6,682 bases of DNA from an uncultured Lachnospiraceae bacterium (GTDB taxonomy: Bacteria > Bacillota > Clostridia > Lachnospirales > Lachnospiraceae): positions 1-6,682 of the forward strand of contig CALYSH010000081.1 of assembly GCA_945485625.1 (NCBI GenBank), given 5' to 3'. Each line of letters starts with the position of its first letter. Within the stretch, counting starts at the first letter, position 1. The notes below the pieces were generated by a model, which saw only the letters and a list, made by a program, of their open reading frames with translations, did not search any database and had not been told where the DNA came from. Shown here one piece after another: positions 1-6,359 of the stretch. The translations under genes and the position numbers were made by a program.

Positions 1-183
1 AATCTGCTCCTGAGTGATAACCGGCTTTCCATTCTGGGAAAGACCAAGCTCCATCTCAGTCTCCGCAAGTGCAATCCAGAGCTTTCTCCAGGTGCGGAAC
101 TTCATGTCCGGGGAGAAAATATACTGCATCTCCTTGCTGGCATAGCGCTCGGATAAGGGACTCTGATATCTGTCTGTACTCAT
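1..183 (-). CDS. purB: Adenylosuccinate lyase, N-terminal fragment (cut by window edge)
   Basis: Adenylosuccinate lyase cleaves fumarate from SAICAR and from adenylosuccinate in purine synthesis; it is a cytoplasmic homotetramer of the fumarase/aspartase superfamily. Only the first 61 codons are present; the rest lies beyond position 1. The protein begins MSTDRYQSPLSERYAS, followed by a segment with KEMQYIFSPDMKFRTWRKLW and then IALAETEMELGL, which is the characteristic start of clostridial PurB (the family's early SRYAS-type segment and the first helix). The ATG at 183 is preceded by AAAGGAGA, so the start is secure. It lies 61 bases downstream of the alkylation-repair gene on the same strand with no terminator between them, so read-through is possible; I found no convincing promoter in the gap. 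Identification rests on recognising the N-terminus alone, but the match is distinctive. Confidence 0.9.
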   Translation of the reverse strand, partial: MSTDRYQSPLSERYASKEMQYIFSPDMKFRTWRKLWIALAETEMELGLSQNGKPVITQEQI

Positions 184-189
184 TTGGTT

Positions 190-197
190 TCTCCTTT
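190..197 (-). promoter_or_regulatory. Ribosome binding site of purB
   Basis: AAAGGAGA on the minus strand, six bases before the purB ATG at 183. It fixes the start of the fragment. Confidence 0.85.
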
Positions 198-244
198 ATA
201 TATACATTTTCATTTTACATACGAATTCAAAAACAACCTCACCG

Positions 245-925
245 CTATCGGAGCGTACGAAGGTACTCCTTGTGCTCCGGTGTCACACGGAAGCTTTCGA
301 TTGCTTTCTGAATGGTCTTTTTATGGATCCATTCCTCCAACACGTGTCCCTCCAGATAGGGAATCGTGACATCATATTGTTTCGCAAGGGCCGTGGCAAA
401 ATACCAGGCCACAACCATTTTAACATAATAATCGGGATTTTCAACACCTGAAACCAAATCCAAATGCTCTATTTCGAAATGTTCTTCCAAAAAAAAACGC
501 ATCAGACAGTTGATTCCAAAGCGTATGGTGTAGGCAGCATCCGATGTAATCCACCGTTTCAAAATCGGGTACAGCTCCTCCGTATGCTTCTTCATAATCT
601 TGGCAGAAGGCAGGTCGCAGGTAGCCCAGTTATCCACATATGGCAGAAAAGCCTCTATCTGCTCCACACACCGTTGATAATCCTGTCCCTCACATATTAC
701 AAACATATGGAGCATATTTTCTTCAAAATATTTGTGAGGAATGTCTGCCAGAAACGAATCAATATCCGGCCGGGCCGCCAATTCCTTTGCCATCCGGCGA
801 AGAACCGGGGTGCGCACTCCGATAATGCTTTCCGGCGGAATGTTTGGAATCAGCCGACATTGAAACTTCCCAAATTCCACATCCCGGAAAGACTGCAACT
901 GCTCTCTGATATATTCTTTTATCAT
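245..925 (-). CDS. DNA alkylation repair protein, AlkD-like HEAT-repeat DNA glycosylase
   Basis: This 226-residue protein resembles the AlkD/AlkC-type DNA alkylation repair family (PF08713), all-helical HEAT-like-repeat glycosylases that excise N3- and N7-alkylated purines. Visible hallmarks are IGVRTPVLRRMAKELA (35-50), DIPHKYFEENMLHMFVI (61-77), YVDNWATCD (96-104), TIRFGINCLM (133-142), MVVAWYFATALAKQY (170-184) and a C-terminal KTIQKAIESFR (203-213). W100 and D104 are spaced i, i+4, as are the DNA-contacting Trp and catalytic Asp known in Bacillus AlkD; this assignment is by motif, not alignment. The start at 925 is chosen because GGGAG lies five bases upstream. The reading frame is open back to 1057, but that extension would run through the upstream promoter and terminator and is rejected. 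It has its own promoter, so it is probably transcribed apart from the ABC operon. Whether the glycosylase is active or a diverged clade member is not settled by sequence alone. Confidence 0.9.
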   Translation of the reverse strand: MIKEYIREQLQSFRDVEFGKFQCRLIPNIPPESIIGVRTPVLRRMAKELAARPDIDSFLADIPHKYFEENMLHMFVICEGQDYQRCVEQIEAFLPYVDNWATCDLPSAKIMKKHTEELYPILKRWITSDAAYTIRFGINCLMRFFLEEHFEIEHLDLVSGVENPDYYVKMVVAWYFATALAKQYDVTIPYLEGHVLEEWIHKKTIQKAIESFRVTPEHKEYLRTLR

Positions 926-930
926 TTCGT

Positions 931-935
931 CTCCC
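931..935 (-). promoter_or_regulatory. Ribosome binding site that sets the alkylation-repair start
   Basis: GGGAG on the minus strand, five bases before the ATG at 925. It overlaps an in-frame ATG at 937, which has no site of its own, so 925 is the preferred start. Confidence 0.7.
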
Positions 936-962
936 ATTCGGCCTAAAAAATGAAGCCAAATT

Positions 963-971
963 ATTATAGCA
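963..971 (-). promoter_or_regulatory. Extended -10 promoter of the alkylation-repair gene
   Basis: The minus strand reads TGCTATAAT here: a perfect TATAAT preceded by the TGn extension. The -35 hexamer at 17-base spacing is poor (TGGAAT), which is common for extended -10 promoters. Transcription would start near 956, giving a leader of about 30 bases before the ATG at 925. It sits just after the terminator of the ABC operon, which supports a separate transcription unit. Confidence 0.65.
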
Positions 972-992
972 CATTTCTCATCGAAATTCCAC

Positions 993-1023
993 AAAAAAAG
1001 CACCATAAACATGGTACTTTTTT
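993..1023 (-). terminator. Intrinsic terminator closing the ABC-DUF1854-ABC operon
   Basis: On the minus strand the arms AGTACCAT and ATGGTGCT pair around a GTTT loop with one G-U wobble, and a run of seven T follows. An A-run precedes the first arm, so the structure could also work in the plus direction. It begins eight bases after the stop codon of half-exporter B. Confidence 0.85.
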
Positions 1024-1031
1024 CGAAAAGA

Positions 1032-3275
1032 TTATTGCGCTGACCCGGAGTCTGCACTCATCTTCAGCTGCGCATTTACCAGCCCATAATAAATTCCCTT
1101 CTGTTCCAACAGTTCATTGTGGGTGCCGATTTCCGCGATTCCGTGTTTATCAATGACCACCAGACGGTCTGCGCCGCGCAGGGTAGACAACCTGTGGGCA
1201 ATGGCAAAGGTGGTTCGTCCCTGAATCAAGCGATCCAGTGCCTGCTGAATCAGGAACTCGCTTTCCGTATCCAGTGCGGAGGTGGCCTCATCCAGAATCA
1301 ATATTCTGGGGTTGTTCAAAATGGCACGGGCAATGGCGATTCGCTGACGCTCCCCACCGGATAAGTTATAGCCGTGCTCTCCTACATAGGTGTTGTAACC
1401 ATCCGGGGTCTTACAGATAAAGTCATGTGCATTGGCCGCCTTGGCTGCCTGAATCACTTCCTCCAGCGTAGCATCCGGCTTTGCGAACTTAATATTTGCC
1501 AGAATGCTGCCTGAGAACAGGAAGGTTTCCTGCAGTACCACACCAATTTGAGAATGCAATGCCTCGCGTTTGATGTCCCTTAAATCCACACCGTCCAGGG
1601 TAATACTGCCCTGGTCTACGTCGTACAACCGCATAATCAGATTAATCAATGTGGACTTTCCGGTTCCGGATGCACCTACCAGGCCAATCATTTCGCCGGG
1701 TTTCACATCAAAGGTTACGTTCTCCAAAACCGGCTCGTAGGTCTGATATCCAAAGGAAACCTTCCTGAAGGAAAAGGCTCCCTGAATGGGAAACTCCTTG
1801 CAATCTGCCTTATCTGCAAGCAGCGGCTCCTCATCCAGTACATCATAGATTCGGTTCAGACTGGTAATCATCTGCATAATCATTCGGGGCATATGGGTCA
1901 TCCAGTTTAAGGGGCCGAACAGATAACCGGTGTAAGTAATAAACTGCAGCAGCTGACCAATGGTCATATCTCCCTGCAATACATCCAGTCCGCCAAACCA
2001 CACTGCCACATAGGTACCGGCACCCATCAGAAAGGACAATATGGGGAAAAAGACAGCCCAGAAGGTTTCATTTCTCCTTTGAATCTGAGCAAACTCCCTG
2101 GTCTTTTGTGTGAACTTCTTGCTCTCCCGCTCCTCCTGACCAAAGCATTTTACAATTCGCATTCCGGCCAGAATATCCTGAAGATTGCTGTTCAGGTCAT
2201 CAAATTTCAGCCACTGTCTGTGAAAAATGGTATGTATATGGTGCCAGAACACCCTGGTAATCACCACTACCACCAGCACAAATACCAGCGAGAGCAGTGT
2301 CATCTTCACGCTGATGGAGAACATCATCACCAATGCCACAATCATGGTAAGCAGGGTAGAGAACATGTCCCCGAATACCTCCTCCATGAACTCCCGGATC
2401 TGTCTGGTATCTCTGGAGACGCGGTTCATCAGTTCACCCGGTCGTCTGTTGTTGATAAAAGACAGGGACAATACCTGAATCTTGTAATACAGCTTCTTAC
2501 GAAGGCTCATACTGATGGATGCTCCCAGCTTTACACAACACCAATATCGATAAAATCCAAGGCCAAGGCGAACAACCAGCAGGGTAAATGTAATTGCAAT
2601 AAAAATTACCAGTTCCCTCGCCGTACCGTTTCCCGTGGTCAGAGTATGATCCACAAAATCCTTTTGAATCATTGGGTTCAAAAGGTCAATCCCGGAAGCC
2701 AGTACCATCATAACGGAAATCATCAAAAACTTCCCCACGAATTCTCCGCAGAGAGCCAGAAACTTTTTCAGCACATCCGCTTTGCCGTCACAATAAGGAC
2801 ATTTACTGGTACCGGGAAGGGCACGATTACACTTCTCACAGTACTTTTCATTTTCTCTGCTGATGACCCGGTCCCGGTCCTCTACGGGGCGGTTCTCCTC
2901 CATGGCAGTGATGATATTCTGGGCACCTCTTGCCACATATGCCACCCTTGTAATCTGTCTCATGGAAAAACGTGCCGCAGCGGTTTTGCTGCCATCCTTT
3001 CCAAAAACCGTGACAATACCACTGTAAATCTGGTGCTCACATTTCACCTTTTCACAGTCCTTCAAATCAAAGGCTGACAACAGCCTTCCGTTCTCCAACA
3101 CCACAAGGCGTTTTGTGGTAACCACGAACCATTGTTTGTCCGCGAACTCGGAAACCGCAGTCATCTCGTTCGGGTGAAGCTTTAAGTCCAGCGGCACACA
3201 GTACCAGACTTCTTCTCCCTCGGTAAGTCCCAGAGCCAGATTACTCTCCGGGTCCAATTTATATTGTAATTTCAT
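1032..3275 (-). CDS. ABC exporter half-transporter B with N-terminal sensor-like region and zinc ribbon
   Basis: A 747-residue fused membrane and ATPase protein of the type IV (MsbA/ABCB-like) exporter class. Residues 1-140 are soluble and predicted beta-rich (WFVVTTKRLVVLENGRLL at 49-66), loosely PH-like; I cannot name the domain. C146, C149, C159 and C162 form a CX2C-X9-CX2C zinc-ribbon-like motif. Membrane helices lie near 178-198, 222-242, 304-322, 326-345, 404-426 and 438-456, with the exporter motif RPGELMNRVSRDT at 278-290. The ATPase has A-loop Tyr510, Walker A GASGTGKST (534-542), Q582, signature LSGGERQ (638-644), Walker B ILILDE (658-663) with catalytic Glu663, D-loop SALD and H694, so it appears fully competent. 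GGAGG four bases upstream sets the start. It follows the DUF1854 gene by 14 bases and ends the operon. Probably pairs with half-exporter A; substrate unknown. Confidence 0.95.
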   Translation of the reverse strand: MKLQYKLDPESNLALGLTEGEEVWYCVPLDLKLHPNEMTAVSEFADKQWFVVTTKRLVVLENGRLLSAFDLKDCEKVKCEHQIYSGIVTVFGKDGSKTAAARFSMRQITRVAYVARGAQNIITAMEENRPVEDRDRVISRENEKYCEKCNRALPGTSKCPYCDGKADVLKKFLALCGEFVGKFLMISVMMVLASGIDLLNPMIQKDFVDHTLTTGNGTARELVIFIAITFTLLVVRLGLGFYRYWCCVKLGASISMSLRKKLYYKIQVLSLSFINNRRPGELMNRVSRDTRQIREFMEEVFGDMFSTLLTMIVALVMMFSISVKMTLLSLVFVLVVVVITRVFWHHIHTIFHRQWLKFDDLNSNLQDILAGMRIVKCFGQEERESKKFTQKTREFAQIQRRNETFWAVFFPILSFLMGAGTYVAVWFGGLDVLQGDMTIGQLLQFITYTGYLFGPLNWMTHMPRMIMQMITSLNRIYDVLDEEPLLADKADCKEFPIQGAFSFRKVSFGYQTYEPVLENVTFDVKPGEMIGLVGASGTGKSTLINLIMRLYDVDQGSITLDGVDLRDIKREALHSQIGVVLQETFLFSGSILANIKFAKPDATLEEVIQAAKAANAHDFICKTPDGYNTYVGEHGYNLSGGERQRIAIARAILNNPRILILDEATSALDTESEFLIQQALDRLIQGRTTFAIAHRLSTLRGADRLVVIDKHGIAEIGTHNELLEQKGIYYGLVNAQLKMSADSGSAQ

Positions 3276-3289
3276 AGTTCCTCCAATAA

Positions 3290-3871
3290 TTAAATAAACA
3301 AATCCAGCTTCTTTCGCTCCATAACGGTCAAAGCATACAGATCCGGCAGTTCATAACGGTTTCCGTCAATATCCGTAATCTGATACCGGTCCCCACTGAT
3401 ATTTACCACCGCGTCGCCTCCCATGTGCGTCGTAAAGCGGCAGCTGCCGAAATCCGTTACCACATGCCAGTATGCATATCCATACTCATCCTTCACATCC
3501 AGCACCTTTCGAATCACCGGCATGAAATAGCGGAGCCTGATCTGCTCCTGAATCATCTCCTGCTGATCCTTGGGCAGGTCCTTCAGATTCTGAATCAAAC
3601 CGATTTCCTTTGCCTTCTCGTCCGCCTCACGGATGGAGATGTACTCCTCCGGATTCGTCAACGGAAAGGTCAGGTATACTCCCACTCTGTCATATTCCTT
3701 CTCTCCGACTTTCAATGCCAGAAATCCGCCGCCGGTACGATGAAACCGGGAATTCCCGGCATTTAAGAAGCGCATTTCCAGCACTTCCTCCGATTCTCTT
3801 TTTAAAGCCTCCTCGTCCAATTCCTCCAGATCCAGAAGATTGGGGCCGGCATTTTCCATATCATGCATCAT
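3290..3871 (-). CDS. DUF1854 family protein, ABC-transporter partner
   Basis: A 193-residue soluble protein with no signal peptide or membrane helix. Residues 1-35 are acidic and low in complexity (NLLDLEELDEEALKRESEE); the rest carries features I recognise as DUF1854 (PF08909): LTFPLTNPEEYISIREADEK (67-86), LPKDQQEMIQEQIRLRYFMP (99-118), WHVVTDFGSCRFTTH (135-149), and ITDIDGNRYELPDL (165-178). DUF1854 has no established biochemical role; the family occurs next to, or fused to, ABC transporters, and in Proteobacteria is, as I recall, named as cyanophycin metabolism-associated. Lying between two ABC half-exporters in one operon, it is best read as a cytosolic subunit or substrate adaptor; that is inference. 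The frame opens at 3892, but AAAGGA seven bases before the ATG at 3871 favours the start given here (MMHDMENAG); the next ATG, at 3868, is also possible. A 42-base gap separates it from the upstream gene. Confidence 0.87.
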   Translation of the reverse strand: MMHDMENAGPNLLDLEELDEEALKRESEEVLEMRFLNAGNSRFHRTGGGFLALKVGEKEYDRVGVYLTFPLTNPEEYISIREADEKAKEIGLIQNLKDLPKDQQEMIQEQIRLRYFMPVIRKVLDVKDEYGYAYWHVVTDFGSCRFTTHMGGDAVVNISGDRYQITDIDGNRYELPDLYALTVMERKKLDLFI

Positions 3872-3878
3872 TGTTTTT

Positions 3879-3884
3879 TCCTTT
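3879..3884 (-). promoter_or_regulatory. Ribosome binding site that sets the DUF1854 start
   Basis: AAAGGA on the minus strand, seven bases from the ATG at 3871. It lies inside the longer reading frame opening at 3892, which has no ribosome binding site, so the shorter start is preferred. Confidence 0.7.
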
Positions 3885-3913
3885 CTTTCCATCTAACGTC
3901 ACAACTGTCTTCA

Positions 3914-6229
3914 TTAATCCACTGCACGCATTTCCAGGGCCTTTGTCTGCAGCTTTGTCAGCTTGTAAAAGGTTCCCTTTTGCGCCAGCAGCTCCTCATG
4001 GGTTCCCTTTTCCGTGACCTTTCCGTTATCCAGAACAATTAAATGGTTCGCATTCCGAAGGGTGGACAGACGGTGGGCAATGGACAATACGGTTCTGCCC
4101 TTTTCCAACTGCTCCAGAGATTTCTGGATTGCCAGCTCTGTCTCCGTATCCACCGCCGAGGTTGCCTCATCCAGAATCAGGATTTTCGGATCTGCCAGAA
4201 TCGCTCTGGCGATGGAAATCCTCTGCTTTTCCCCACCGGACAACGCACGGTTTGCAGGTCCCAAGATGGTATCATATCCCTGGGGCATCTTGCAGATAAA
4301 ATCATGGGCACTGGCCTGAATGGCTGCCTTAATAATCTCCTCCCTGGTGGCATCCGGCCTTGCATAGGCAATGTTTTCTGCCACCGTTCCCATGAAGATA
4401 TATGTCTCCTGGGATACCATGGCTACATTCTTGCGCAGTTCCCTGAAACCATACTGCTTTACATTAATCCCATCCACCAGCACCTCACCCTCCTGGGTAT
4501 CATACAGTCTGGAAATCAGATTCACCAGTGTGGATTTTCCCGCGCCGGAGCGTCCTACAATCCCCAGGACCTCCCCGGCCTCTACCTTGAAGCTGACATC
4601 CTTCAATATGGGCTTGTTTGGTTCGTAGCCGAAGGTGACATTCTTCAATTCGATTTCCCCCCGCAGACTTTCCGGGCGAACCGGGTCCGGCACCTCTTTT
4701 ACCTCCGGTACCGCATCGATGATCTCAAACATACGCTGTGCGGAGTTCATGGCATTGGTATACCAGCGGAATATCCTGGACATAAACTCCAAAGGCCACT
4801 TTAACTGCCCCACATATCCGGAGAAGGTAATCAACAGACCGATTTCCATGTTGGAACCGCAGATAATCAAGGAAGACCCTACCGCCCAAACCAGGAAGGA
4901 CAAGGAATCCTCGATGAAGCAGTACAAGGCCCAGAACCGGCAGTCAAATTTCGCCACATCCACCTCTGCTTCCCGTACCCTGGTATTATTCTTATCAAAG
5001 CGGCTCATCTCCTGCTCTTCCCGACCGAATGCCTTCACCACACGCGCTCCGGTAAAGTTTTCATTCATCTGACCATTCATTCTTCGGTTCGCACGGTGCC
5101 GTTTTCCATAATAGTGCCAGAGAATGGGCATCAGCCGATAGCTCACCGTAAACAGGATTGGCATCAGAATAATGGATGCCGCTGCCAGAATCGGATTCAA
5201 TGAAATCATAATGGCACAGGTTGCCACAATGGTTCCCACATTAATAAAGAAATACGGAATACCGTCTATAAAAAAGCTGGACACCTCATCCGCATCATCG
5301 GATACTCTGGTCATCAATCCACCGGTCTGACGCTTGGTAAAGAAGCTGATCGACAGCCTGCCCATGGATTCAAAGACCTGGCTCTTTAATTTCGCAATGA
5401 CATCGGAAGCAATCTGCGCCGTAAATACACCCTGCAGAATACCAATCCCCTGGATCAGTATCTTCGATACAATCATGGTGATGACCAACATCCCCAAGGC
5501 CAATACAAAGCGCCCCTGGGGCAGATGGAACGTCTGAAGGAATGCTTCATCCTTTGCCAGCACCTTATCATACAGAATGGTACCGCTCAAATATGGCCAC
5601 ACCAGATTTAACAGTGCCGTTCCGATATAACAAAGGATCATTATTGCTAATCGAACCTTGTAATGTTTAAAATACGACATAATGCGAAACAGAATGGAAC
5701 GCTTATCCATACACTTGGGGCAGACCTTCCGCTCCTGGTCCGGATATATCATGCCGCATTTCGGGCAGCACTCCTTCCCCTTCTTAATATCCAAATCCTC
5801 CGGCTGAATCTCCTCATTCTTTTTCAGCTTTTCCAACAGCCGCCCAAGTCTCATAAAGCTTTCCATCCGGGTATTGGAAAACTGACAAAGATACTTCTCT
5901 TCTCCCGCTATGTTCCCCATCAGAATACCGGTGCTGACCTGCCGTAATACCTCCAGCTTCTCCACCTGTGCCAGTTCAAAAAAAAGTACTGCCGGTTTCT
6001 CCGCTTGTGCCGCTTCCTCCAGGGACCAGCTGTTGTATCCTCCCAGGCGCACCTCTTTCTTTTCTATGTACGGATACCTTGCAATAATCAATTTATCTTT
6101 CGTAATAGCAATCACAGAATCTGCAAATCGAAAGCACTCATCCAGATCACCATTGGCCGCAAAGATAATATCCTCCCCTTTTATGCCATAGCCTTCTATG
6201 GCCTCCAATAAACTTAATGGTAATTTCAT
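3914..6229 (-). CDS. ABC exporter half-transporter A with N-terminal sensor-like region and zinc ribbon
   Basis: First gene of the operon: 771 residues, same layout as half-exporter B. Residues 1-150 are soluble and mixed (SVIAITKDKLIIARYPYIEK at 38-57 resembles a beta hairpin pair), domain unidentified. C155, C158, C170 and C173 make a CX2C-X11-CX2C zinc-ribbon-like motif just before the membrane domain. Helices lie near 193-215, 239-262, 322-343, 345-364, 432-457 and 461-481; QTGGLMTRVSDDADEV at 301-316 is the usual exporter segment after helix 2. The ATPase carries A-loop Tyr535, Walker A GRSGAGKST (559-567), Q607, signature LSGGEKQ (663-669), Walker B ILILDE (683-688) with catalytic Glu688, D-loop SAVD and H719. 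The start at 6229 has GGAGG four bases upstream; an in-frame ATG at 6247 is spaced too close to its purine run. Likely exports an unknown solute as a heterodimer with half-exporter B; a homodimer or lipid/peptide flippase role cannot be excluded. Confidence 0.95.
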   Translation of the reverse strand: MKLPLSLLEAIEGYGIKGEDIIFAANGDLDECFRFADSVIAITKDKLIIARYPYIEKKEVRLGGYNSWSLEEAAQAEKPAVLFFELAQVEKLEVLRQVSTGILMGNIAGEEKYLCQFSNTRMESFMRLGRLLEKLKKNEEIQPEDLDIKKGKECCPKCGMIYPDQERKVCPKCMDKRSILFRIMSYFKHYKVRLAIMILCYIGTALLNLVWPYLSGTILYDKVLAKDEAFLQTFHLPQGRFVLALGMLVITMIVSKILIQGIGILQGVFTAQIASDVIAKLKSQVFESMGRLSISFFTKRQTGGLMTRVSDDADEVSSFFIDGIPYFFINVGTIVATCAIMISLNPILAAASIILMPILFTVSYRLMPILWHYYGKRHRANRRMNGQMNENFTGARVVKAFGREEQEMSRFDKNNTRVREAEVDVAKFDCRFWALYCFIEDSLSFLVWAVGSSLIICGSNMEIGLLITFSGYVGQLKWPLEFMSRIFRWYTNAMNSAQRMFEIIDAVPEVKEVPDPVRPESLRGEIELKNVTFGYEPNKPILKDVSFKVEAGEVLGIVGRSGAGKSTLVNLISRLYDTQEGEVLVDGINVKQYGFRELRKNVAMVSQETYIFMGTVAENIAYARPDATREEIIKAAIQASAHDFICKMPQGYDTILGPANRALSGGEKQRISIARAILADPKILILDEATSAVDTETELAIQKSLEQLEKGRTVLSIAHRLSTLRNANHLIVLDNGKVTEKGTHEELLAQKGTFYKLTKLQTKALEMRAVD

Positions 6230-6233
6230 GGTT

Positions 6234-6238
6234 CCTCC
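6234..6238 (-). promoter_or_regulatory. Ribosome binding site that sets the half-exporter A start
   Basis: GGAGG on the minus strand, four bases from the ATG at 6229. The run GGAGGAAC, one variable base, then ATGAAATTAC is shared with the start of half-exporter B at 3275, which supports both starts. Confidence 0.8.
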
Positions 6239-6258
6239 CACTTCCATAACTCCCCCGT

Positions 6259-6289
6259 TTTAAACGTACTACTCACGATATTTTGGCAA
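6259..6289 (-). promoter_or_regulatory. Possible promoter of the ABC-DUF1854-ABC operon
   Basis: On the minus strand TTGCCA (6284-6289; five of six bases match the -35 consensus) is followed after 19 bases by TTTAAA (6259-6264; four of six match the -10). The spacing is long and the -10 weak. It lies just after the upstream terminator and before the operon, the expected place. An alternative pair, TTGTGC and TATCGT at 17 bases, also fits, so the exact promoter is uncertain. Confidence 0.3.
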
Positions 6290-6326
6290 AAGAAAAGGCA
6301 CAACACACCAGCGTATGTTATGCCCT
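6288..6326 (-). terminator. Strong intrinsic terminator upstream of the ABC operon
   Basis: On the minus strand the arms GGCATAACATAC (6313-6324) and GTGTGTTGTGCC (6297-6308) pair over 12 positions, including two G-U pairs, around a GCTG loop; two more pairs (G-U, A-U) extend the base. TTTTCTTTT follows. It lies 33 bases after the small ORF and 58 before half-exporter A. It is the only terminator seen after sdaAA, so it probably ends the sdaAA/small-ORF transcript; an attenuator ahead of the ABC operon is an alternative. Confidence 0.88.
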
Positions 6327-6359
6327 ACCAAACTCTTTTCAAAACCATATCATCTGAAT

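Noticed and set aside
184..244. Possible terminator or promoter between the alkylation-repair gene and purB
   Set aside because: The only hairpin (CGCT/AGCG, four pairs) is too weak, and AT-rich hexamers lack correctly spaced partners.
926..1057. 44-residue N-terminal extension of the alkylation-repair protein
   Set aside because: The frame is open, but it would be translated from inside the ABC operon terminator and upstream of the -10 promoter, and the family normally starts near the MIKEY residues.
2079..3077. 332-codon open frame on the plus strand
   Set aside because: It lies wholly antisense to half-exporter B, its product is rich in His, Gln and Asn with no recognisable domain, and it has no good ribosome binding site. 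It is a shadow of the real gene.
3872..3892. Upstream start MERKEKT for the DUF1854 protein
   Set aside because: No Shine-Dalgarno sequence precedes it, whereas AAAGGA is well placed for the ATG at 3871.
4043..4804. 253-codon plus-strand frame
   Set aside because: It is antisense to the ATPase domain of half-exporter A, with no domain or ribosome binding site.
6230..6247. Upstream start MEVGGT for half-exporter A
   Set aside because: Its purine run lies only two bases from the ATG, and the codons themselves contain the better GGAGG site for 6229, matching the paralogue's start.
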